A stretch of DNA of 10,696 nucleotides, from NCBI GenBank assembly GCA_026708165.1, contig JAPOVO010000145.1, positions 1 to 10,696 of the forward strand. The letters run 5' to 3'. A program made the position numbers and the translations under genes. How positions within the stretch are numbered: position 1 is the first letter of the stretch; each line of letters begins with the position of its first letter. Shown piece after piece: positions 5,834 through 10,696 of the stretch. This stretch comes from Chloroflexota bacterium. Lineage in GTDB: Bacteria > Chloroflexota > UBA11872 > VXNJ01. A model generated the notes under the pieces. That model made no database searches. It was not told where the DNA came from and saw only the letters and a program-made list of their open reading frames with translations.

Positions 5834-6526
5834 CTAGTCCTCGTTTCGCCTGGACAACCAATCGGCCATGGTGCCGAACACCAGCAGAGCTATGTAGAAC
5901 AGTGCCATCGTGGGCGCTGCGTAGAGCGAGAGCGCGATCATCAGAAGACATAGAATCTGGCCCGTCCGCGCAATCGGGTCGCTGTCGAGAATTTCCAGCA
6001 CGATATTGCGCGTGGGCGGCTTCACCTTGTCGGGGTCGTAGCGCGCCGCCGTGACGCGCTCGCCCACAACATTCCGGATCTGGTCCAGGGCCGACTCCAC
6101 TTTACGGGCGTCGTTGACCACCGACCCGATAGCCACTACCCGGTCGTCGCCGAACATCAGGTGAAACGTCCAGGTAGTCTCCCCCCCAAGGCTCTCGCTG
6201 CGGTAGCGCGTGGTCACGGGGACGGCCTGAAGCTCTTGCAGCTCCCTGATGGCCCGCTTGAATGTCACGAATCCGAGAATGCGCCGCGACTCGATGGTCA
6301 CGTTCTGGTAAGCCCTGTCCAGCACCACCCACACGCTCCGGCGCGACAGGATTATCACGATCCACAGCGCCAGCGGGGCCAGTAACGGATACGACCAGAT
6401 AGCGATGAAACCGGTCTGCGCCACGATCGTAGCGAGCATCGCGGCCGCGATGATGAACTGTAGCCGAGGACCGAATATATTCGTCGCTATGCGGAGCCGG
6501 TAGGGCGAATCTCTCCAGAAGTCCAC
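5834..6526 (-). CDS. Membrane protein of unknown function with 2+2 helices and a soluble middle domain
   Basis: I do not recognise this 230-residue protein. Two hydrophobic segments (about 21-42 and 46-61) are followed by a polar region of about 125 residues, then two more hydrophobic segments (about 189-204 and 205-221) and a charged end. The middle region starts WVVLDRAYQNVTIESRRILGFVTFKRAIRELQELQ. That looks like a beta-rich PH-like or bPH2-type fold as found in other small membrane proteins with a hydrophobic N-terminal hairpin, but this is only a resemblance. The start is GTG at 6526. A strong GGGAGG lies at 6543-6548, about 16 bases upstream, longer than usual, and no other start codon sits closer to it. 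The stop is 7 bp from the convergent DUF3604 stop. The upstream leader has a promoter-like extended -10 and a perfect palindrome (separate entries). Confidence 0.72.
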   Translation of the reverse strand: MDFWRDSPYRLRIATNIFGPRLQFIIAAAMLATIVAQTGFIAIWSYPLLAPLALWIVIILSRRSVWVVLDRAYQNVTIESRRILGFVTFKRAIRELQELQAVPVTTRYRSESLGGETTWTFHLMFGDDRVVAIGSVVNDARKVESALDQIRNVVGERVTAARYDPDKVKPPTRNIVLEILDSDPIARTGQILCLLMIALSLYAAPTMALFYIALLVFGTMADWLSRRNED

Positions 6527-6552
6527 TCGACCGTCCCGAATCCTCCCTGCCA

Positions 6553-6567
6553 GCGTTTGACAAACGC
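6553..6567. promoter_or_regulatory. Perfect 15-bp palindrome in the leader of the unknown membrane protein gene
   Basis: GCGTTTG (6553-6559) and CAAACGC (6561-6567) are perfect 7-base arms around a single A. The site is about 27 bp upstream of the GTG at 6526 and just downstream of the predicted transcription start, a position where a bound repressor would block elongation or initiation. A 1-base loop makes an RNA hairpin unlikely, so a DNA-binding site is the better reading. Confidence 0.4.
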
Positions 6568-6582
6568 AATCATGGACTCAAG

Positions 6583-6591
6583 ATAGTACCA
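6583..6591 (-). promoter_or_regulatory. Extended -10 promoter for the unknown membrane protein gene
   Basis: On the minus strand TGG followed by TACTAT (6591-6583) matches the extended -10 form TGnTAnnAT-like. The -35 region is poor, which extended -10 promoters tolerate. Transcription would begin near 6576, giving a leader of about 50 bases that includes the palindrome at 6553-6567. Confidence 0.35.
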
Positions 6592-6626
6592 GCGGGCTAG
6601 GCAATCGGAGCCAGGCCCCGCCCACA

Positions 6627-6648
6627 ATTACGTGTTACCCATTACGTG
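6627..6648. repeat. Two direct copies of ATTACGTG
   Basis: ATTACGTG occurs at 6627-6634 and again at 6641-6648, a 14-base period, starting 4 bp beyond the stop codon of hyuB. On the minus strand this reads CACGTAAT twice. It lies between the end of the hyu operon and the promoter of the next gene. Its role is unknown; a chance repeat is possible. Confidence 0.4.
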
Positions 6649-6652
6649 GACG

Positions 6653-8374
6653 CTACCGCCGCGTATTGCGCTCGCGGTTGGTTGCCTCGAGATCTATCCG
6701 GGGCCGCCCACCTGTTACGACCACGCCGTAGGCCTTTAGCGCGTGCGACCGGGAGATCTTGCCGTCGATTACGTCTTCGAGCACCGCGGCGGGGTCGCGC
6801 TCCATCGGGTCGCCGTGCCCGCCGGCTCCGGCGACGGCGTGACGGTAGAGATCGTCGCGGCGCAGGTCGATCGTGACCTTCCCGCCTATCTTGCGCGACC
6901 TGCCGTCGCGGACCAGCACATTTCGCGAGGGTGTGCCGGTCCCGCCGCCGGCGAGACCGTAGGGCAGGTGGTCGTAGCGGTCGGTGCGCAATTGAAGGAT
7001 GCCGCGATCTTGCAGGAAGCGGTATTCGCGAAGGATGGCGAGGCCGCCGCGGTACTTGCCGGGGCCGCTCGAATCGGGAATGTAGCCGAATGCCTCCAGC
7101 CGGAGAGGCTGACGGGCTTCAATCATCTCCACCGGGTTGTTGGAGAAGTTGACTATCGTGCTCGCGCAGCCGTCGACGCCGTCGGCGAAAGGACGCCCGC
7201 CCCAGCTTCCATGCAGGAACTCCAGGAACACATACGAGTCGCCGTTCGGATAGTAGCCGCCGATGCTCACGCCGGTATCGCCGCCCATCTCGCAGGCCGG
7301 GACCTTGTCGGGCAGCGCTTTCGCGAGCGCGCCGAATACGGCGTCGGCGATGCGGAACGCCGTAAGCCCCCGCGCCGCCACGGCCGCCGGGGGGTTGGGA
7401 TTGACTATCGTGCCTTCGGGGGCGACGACCTTGATCGGCCGGAAATAGCCGGAGTTGTTCGGCATCTCCGATTCCATTACGCAGCGAACGCACGCATAAA
7501 CCGTGGACTTCGTGAACGCAATGACCGAGTTGATTCCGCCTTTCACCTGCGGCGCGGTACCGGTGAAGTCGGCGGTGAGCGAGTCGCCTTCGATGGTCAG
7601 CCGCACCTTGATGGGAATCGGTCCCGGATCGATCCCGTCGTCGTCGATGTAGTCGGTGAACTCGTACTCGCCGTCCGGCATCCGGCTGATCTCGTGCCGT
7701 GCCAGGCGTTCGGTGCGGTTCAGGATTTCTTCAAAATAGCCTTCGAGCGCATCGACTCCGTACTCGGCGGCTAACCCGAGCATCCCCTCATGCCCGACGT
7801 GGCAGGCCGCGATCTGCGCCCGCAAGTCGCCAAGCACCTGGTAGGGGATTCGAACGTTGCGGGAGAGTAGCTGTTCGAGCCACGGGTTTCGTTGGCCGCC
7901 GTCGAACAGGCGCGTTGGGGGAATACGGAATCCTTCCTGGTAGATCTCCGTAGCGTCGCAGCCGTTGCCGCCGGCTACTTTTCCGCCTATGTCGGTGTGG
8001 TGGGCGATGCTGGCGGTGTAGCCGAGCAGGCGGTCCTCCAGGAAAACAGGCTGGACGAGGTATATGTCCGGAAGGTGAGTCCCGCCGTCATACGGGTCGT
8101 TGAGAATGTAGACGTCTCCGGGCCGGATCTCGTCACCGAACCGATTCAGCACGGCGTCCATGCAGTCGGGAACCGATCCCAAGTGGAGCGGAAGCGTAAG
8201 CCCCTGAACGATCAACCGCCCCTTGGCATCGCACAACGCGCTGGAGAGGTCCATCGAATTGGTGAGATTGCTGGAGTGCGCGGTGCGGATGATCGTGAGC
8301 GCCATCTCGTCGGCGATGGACCCCAGGGCATGGCCGACCAGGTCGATTGTGATGGGATCGAGCCGCTTCGTCAT
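6653..8374 (-). CDS. hyuB: Hydantoinase/oxoprolinase subunit B (N-methylhydantoinase B family)
   Basis: This 573-residue protein is a full-length Hydantoinase_B family member. With subunit A, such enzymes perform ATP-dependent opening of cyclic amides (N-methylhydantoin, 5-oxoproline) or, in related complexes, ATP-dependent carboxylation (acetone or acetophenone carboxylase type). Motifs visible are the N-terminal RLDPITIDLVGHALGSIADE (4-23), NDPYDGGTHLPD (92-103), HHTDIGG (125-131) and the C-terminal GAGGHGDP (516-523). I start it at the ATG at 8374, which overlaps the hyuA stop as ATGA, the usual sign of translational coupling. The frame can be extended to 8434 but would then overlap hyuA by 64 bp with a sequence unlike the family. 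There is no strong ribosome site before 8374, which fits coupling. Substrate is unknown; the family fits either ring opening or carboxylation. Confidence 0.94.
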   Translation of the reverse strand: MTKRLDPITIDLVGHALGSIADEMALTIIRTAHSSNLTNSMDLSSALCDAKGRLIVQGLTLPLHLGSVPDCMDAVLNRFGDEIRPGDVYILNDPYDGGTHLPDIYLVQPVFLEDRLLGYTASIAHHTDIGGKVAGGNGCDATEIYQEGFRIPPTRLFDGGQRNPWLEQLLSRNVRIPYQVLGDLRAQIAACHVGHEGMLGLAAEYGVDALEGYFEEILNRTERLARHEISRMPDGEYEFTDYIDDDGIDPGPIPIKVRLTIEGDSLTADFTGTAPQVKGGINSVIAFTKSTVYACVRCVMESEMPNNSGYFRPIKVVAPEGTIVNPNPPAAVAARGLTAFRIADAVFGALAKALPDKVPACEMGGDTGVSIGGYYPNGDSYVFLEFLHGSWGGRPFADGVDGCASTIVNFSNNPVEMIEARQPLRLEAFGYIPDSSGPGKYRGGLAILREYRFLQDRGILQLRTDRYDHLPYGLAGGGTGTPSRNVLVRDGRSRKIGGKVTIDLRRDDLYRHAVAGAGGHGDPMERDPAAVLEDVIDGKISRSHALKAYGVVVTGGRPRIDLEATNRERNTRR

Positions 8375-10455
8375 GCCGCGCCGCCCGCGCTGACCAGACG
8401 AACGTTGCCCGACGCATCGCACGTCGCCGACCATCCGGGAGGAACGACGATCGTCGAGTCGTATTCCTCGACGATGAGCGGTCCAGGACGGGGCGAATCT
8501 CTCAGTGCGGACCGCGTCACGACCTCGGTCGTCTCGTAGTCGCCGCCCCGCCCGAAATAGGCAGGTCGGGGAGCAGGGGCAGCCGGCGGTTCGGCGCGCG
8601 TCGTGAACGCCCCGGCCGACGCCGACTTGACACGCCCGACGAATCGCAGCGTGACCAGCTCAACCCGGCTGTCGTGAGCGCGGTGTCCGTAAGTTCGCTC
8701 GTGTTCCGACTCAAACGCGTCCGCGGCCTTACGTAAGGCGCTTGCGGTCGCTCCCTCGGCCGGAACGGTCAATTCGAAGGACTGGCCTTCATAACGCATG
8801 TCCAGCTCGATCTTGGTTTCCACCGCGCTCCACGGGTGGCCCATCGACTTGAACGCCCGCCGGGCGCGCGATTCGAGGCCGTCCAGCGCGGTGCTATACC
8901 GGGCCGCGTCGATCTCGCCCACGATGCCGATGAGGGTTTGCGAAAGGTGGCGTTCGAGGTCGGTCGTCAGAAGTCCGATTGAGCTGAACAATCCCGGCGA
9001 CGGCGGAACCACCACTTCCGAAATGCCGAGCGATCCCGCCATCTCGGCGGCGTGGACGGGTCCATTGCCGCCGAAAGCGATCAGGGTGTACGTTCGAACG
9101 TCCCGGCCGCGCTCGGTCGATACGGACCGTACCGCTCGGACCATCGTCGAGTTGGCGACCAGATGTGCTCCGCGCGCCGCCTCTCGGCAGCCGATGCCCA
9201 GAGGCCCCGCGACCTGCCGCTCGACGGCCCGCCGCGACTTTGTCGCGTCGATGGGCAGCTCGCCGCCGACCAGCGCGTCCTGGTTGAGATATCCGAGGAC
9301 TACATTGGCGTCGGTCAGCGTGGCGTCCTCGCCGCCCCGGCTGTAGCACGCCGGCCCCGGATCGGCCCCCGCGCTCTGCGGTCCGACGTGCAGGCTCCCC
9401 CCGGCGTCGACGCGAATGATGCTGCCCCCGCCCGCGCCGATCTCGGCCAGATCGACGGTCGGGAGGCGCAGCAGATAGCCGCCGCCCCGGTTTAGCCGCG
9501 AAGCCCAGCTCATCTGAGACCCGACCTCGTACTCGGCGCTGAGATGGGGTTCGAAATCCTCGATCGTCGCGGCCTTGGCGGTCGTGCCGCCCATGTCCAG
9601 ACTTATCACCCGTTCGAGTCCGAGGTTCCTGGCCAGCTTCGCCGCTGCCACCACGCCGGCGGCGGGACCTGATTCGATTATCTGCGCGGGCATCTCCGAC
9701 GCCGACGCCGAATCGACTATGCCTCCATGCGATTGCATCACGAGAACGGGCGACTGGATACCGGCCTCGCCAAGCTCGGTCGATAGGTTGGCCAGATAGC
9801 TTTCCACGAGCGGCCTGACGTAGGCGTTGATGACTGTTGTGCTCGTGCGGTCGTATTCGCGGATCTGCGGCAACACGTCCACCGAGAGCGAGATTCGTTC
9901 CCTGGGAAAGTACTTTTCGAGCATCTCGCCGCACAACCGTTCGTGGGCGGGATTGGCGTATGAGTTGAGAAAGCAGACCGCGACCGACTCCACACCCTCT
10001 CGCACAAGCCGCCTGGCCGCCCGCTCGCATTCCCCACCGTCAATAGGCGTTATCACCGTGCCCTGGTTATCGACGCGCTCGGCAACCTCCAGCCGCAGCG
10101 CCCGCCGCGCCAGCGGGGGAGGCCGCACCCACGTCAGGTCGTAGAGACGCGGATAGCGCAGACGGCCGATCTCCAGAATGTCCCTGAAGCCCTTCGTGGT
10201 AATGAGGCCCGTCCTGGCGCCCCGGTTTTCGAGGATCGCGTTCGTCGCGACAGTCGTCGCGTGGACGATGTCGCGGACCCGCGCCGGATCGTTGTCGCCG
10301 AGCGTTCGCAGCGCGCCGTCGAGGATGGCTTCGGCGTAGTCGGTCGGGCTGGATGGGACCTTCGCGGCCCCCAGTAGATCAGAGTCGCGGGTGAGAACCA
10401 CGTCCGTGAACGTGCCGCCGACGTCGACTCCGAGCCTGATTTCGCCTGCGGTCAC
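8371..10455 (-). CDS. hyuA: Hydantoinase/oxoprolinase subunit A (N-methylhydantoinase A family)
   Basis: This 694-residue protein is the ATP-binding subunit, of usual length for the family, that phosphorylates or activates the substrate for the partner subunit. GVDVGGTFTDVV (9-20) is the N-terminal ASKHA-type phosphate loop. HATTVATNAILE (65-76), ESGPAAGVVAA (261-271), DMGGTTAKA (287-295), GAGGGSI (340-346), and TERGRD with IAFGGNGPVHA further on (about 447-469) complete the hallmark blocks, followed by the C-terminal hydantoinase A region. The start is GTG at 10455, which places the DVGGT block at its normal distance; no clear ribosome site precedes it. The stop overlaps the hyuB start by 4 bp. 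A racemase-superfamily gene ends 60 bp upstream on the same strand, so the three are probably cotranscribed. No key motif is missing. Confidence 0.95.
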   Translation of the reverse strand: MTAGEIRLGVDVGGTFTDVVLTRDSDLLGAAKVPSSPTDYAEAILDGALRTLGDNDPARVRDIVHATTVATNAILENRGARTGLITTKGFRDILEIGRLRYPRLYDLTWVRPPPLARRALRLEVAERVDNQGTVITPIDGGECERAARRLVREGVESVAVCFLNSYANPAHERLCGEMLEKYFPRERISLSVDVLPQIREYDRTSTTVINAYVRPLVESYLANLSTELGEAGIQSPVLVMQSHGGIVDSASASEMPAQIIESGPAAGVVAAAKLARNLGLERVISLDMGGTTAKAATIEDFEPHLSAEYEVGSQMSWASRLNRGGGYLLRLPTVDLAEIGAGGGSIIRVDAGGSLHVGPQSAGADPGPACYSRGGEDATLTDANVVLGYLNQDALVGGELPIDATKSRRAVERQVAGPLGIGCREAARGAHLVANSTMVRAVRSVSTERGRDVRTYTLIAFGGNGPVHAAEMAGSLGISEVVVPPSPGLFSSIGLLTTDLERHLSQTLIGIVGEIDAARYSTALDGLESRARRAFKSMGHPWSAVETKIELDMRYEGQSFELTVPAEGATASALRKAADAFESEHERTYGHRAHDSRVELVTLRFVGRVKSASAGAFTTRAEPPAAPAPRPAYFGRGGDYETTEVVTRSALRDSPRPGPLIVEEYDSTIVVPPGWSATCDASGNVRLVSAGGAA

Positions 10456-10515
10456 GAACGACTCGACGGCAGGACTGGCGCTCGACCGACTGGGTCCGGG
10501 CGGCGCAGGGTACGT

Positions 10516-10696
10516 TCAGACCGTTGCGGGCGCGCCGAGCAGAGCGCCCAGGCCGGAGATCGCACAATCGACTTCGAGAGCACGGAGTGCCGCCCAAAGG
10601 CTCGCGGAGTTACTGCTGACCACCGGTATCCCGACCTTGCGCTCCAGATCTTCCAGGATTTCAAAAGTCTTCAGGTTGGTGCAGCTCAGGAACAAC
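10516..10696 (-). CDS. Asp/Glu racemase superfamily protein, C-terminal fragment (maleate isomerase/arylmalonate decarboxylase-like)
   Basis: The frame is open from the right window edge and ends at TGA (10518-10516), giving the last 59 residues. It reads LFLSCTNLKTFEILEDLE, then VGIPVVSSNSASLWAALRAL, then SGLGALLG. The SCTNL(R/K)T block with its cysteine and the PVVSSN..SLWAALR block are characteristic of the C-terminal half of the maleate cis-trans isomerase/arylmalonate decarboxylase branch of the Asp/Glu/hydantoin racemase superfamily. The cysteine would be the second catalytic Cys. The first catalytic Cys, which separates racemase/isomerase from decarboxylase, lies outside the window. 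The gene ends 60 bp before hyuA on the same strand. Members of this superfamily often accompany hyuAB genes, where a hydantoin racemase or diacid isomerase role would fit. Confidence 0.82.
   Translation of the reverse strand, partial: LFLSCTNLKTFEILEDLERKVGIPVVSSNSASLWAALRALEVDCAISGLGALLGAPATV

Noticed and set aside
6743..7774. Long open frame on the plus strand opposite hyuB
   Set aside because: It is antisense to a clear full-length HyuB; its translation is Arg/Val-rich with no recognisable motif, as expected of a shadow in GC-rich DNA.
8894..10030. Long open frame in another frame of the minus strand inside hyuA
   Set aside because: The translation is dominated by Arg and Gly, and the hyuA frame carries every family motif over the same stretch.
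1..10696. CRISPR array, tRNA/rRNA, insertion sequence, phage or toxin-antitoxin genes
   Set aside because: No spaced repeats, cloverleaf-like segments, transposase or integrase motifs, or paired small genes were seen; all gaps are under 240 bp.

Overview
This is a GC-rich bacterial window with compact, mostly minus-strand coding. It holds ten or eleven genes, no RNA gene and no mobile element. Five of the nine genes with a visible start use GTG or TTG, most behind a clear purine-rich ribosome binding site. Gene content (HyuA/HyuB pair, DUF3604 metallo-enzyme, split MoeZ-like sulfur-activation pair, bacterioferritin-like protein, DUF4389 protein) would fit a Chloroflexota/Dehalococcoidia (SAR202-like) or actinobacterial genome. 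That placement is an impression from gene types, not a phylogenetic result.

Layout, left to right. At 1-189 (+) lies the C-terminal end of a DUF4389 membrane protein. It converges on a short-chain dehydrogenase (275-1021, -). Upstream of that is a short bacterioferritin-like di-iron protein (1141-1557, -). Then comes a small coiled-coil/membrane protein (1792-2073, -). Next is a two-gene operon of a rhodanese (3161-3499, -) followed by a MoeB/ThiF-type adenylyltransferase (2274-3107, -), together resembling the two halves of a MoeZ-type protein. A 137-bp divergent region separates this operon from a 729-residue DUF3604 protein (3637-5826, +). That gene ends 7 bp from a convergent four-helix membrane protein of unknown function (5834-6526, -). 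The right third is an operon reading leftward: an Asp/Glu-racemase-superfamily protein (cut by the window edge, stop at 10516), hydantoinase/oxoprolinase subunit A (8371-10455) and subunit B (6653-8374). HyuA and HyuB share a 4-bp ATGA overlap.

Functionally there are two clear co-working groups: sulfur-carrier activation (adenylyltransferase plus rhodanese) and an ATP-dependent ring/amide-opening or carboxylating catabolic module (HyuA plus HyuB, with a racemase or cis-trans isomerase). The remaining genes look like independent units. Three have small palindromes in their leaders that could be operators. No previously undescribed system is convincingly visible. The most checkable oddities are the shortened ferritin that still has the heme-methionine position, the split MoeZ pair with an atypical rhodanese loop, the palindrome in the leader of the unknown membrane protein, and the unresolved substrate of the HyuAB-racemase operon.
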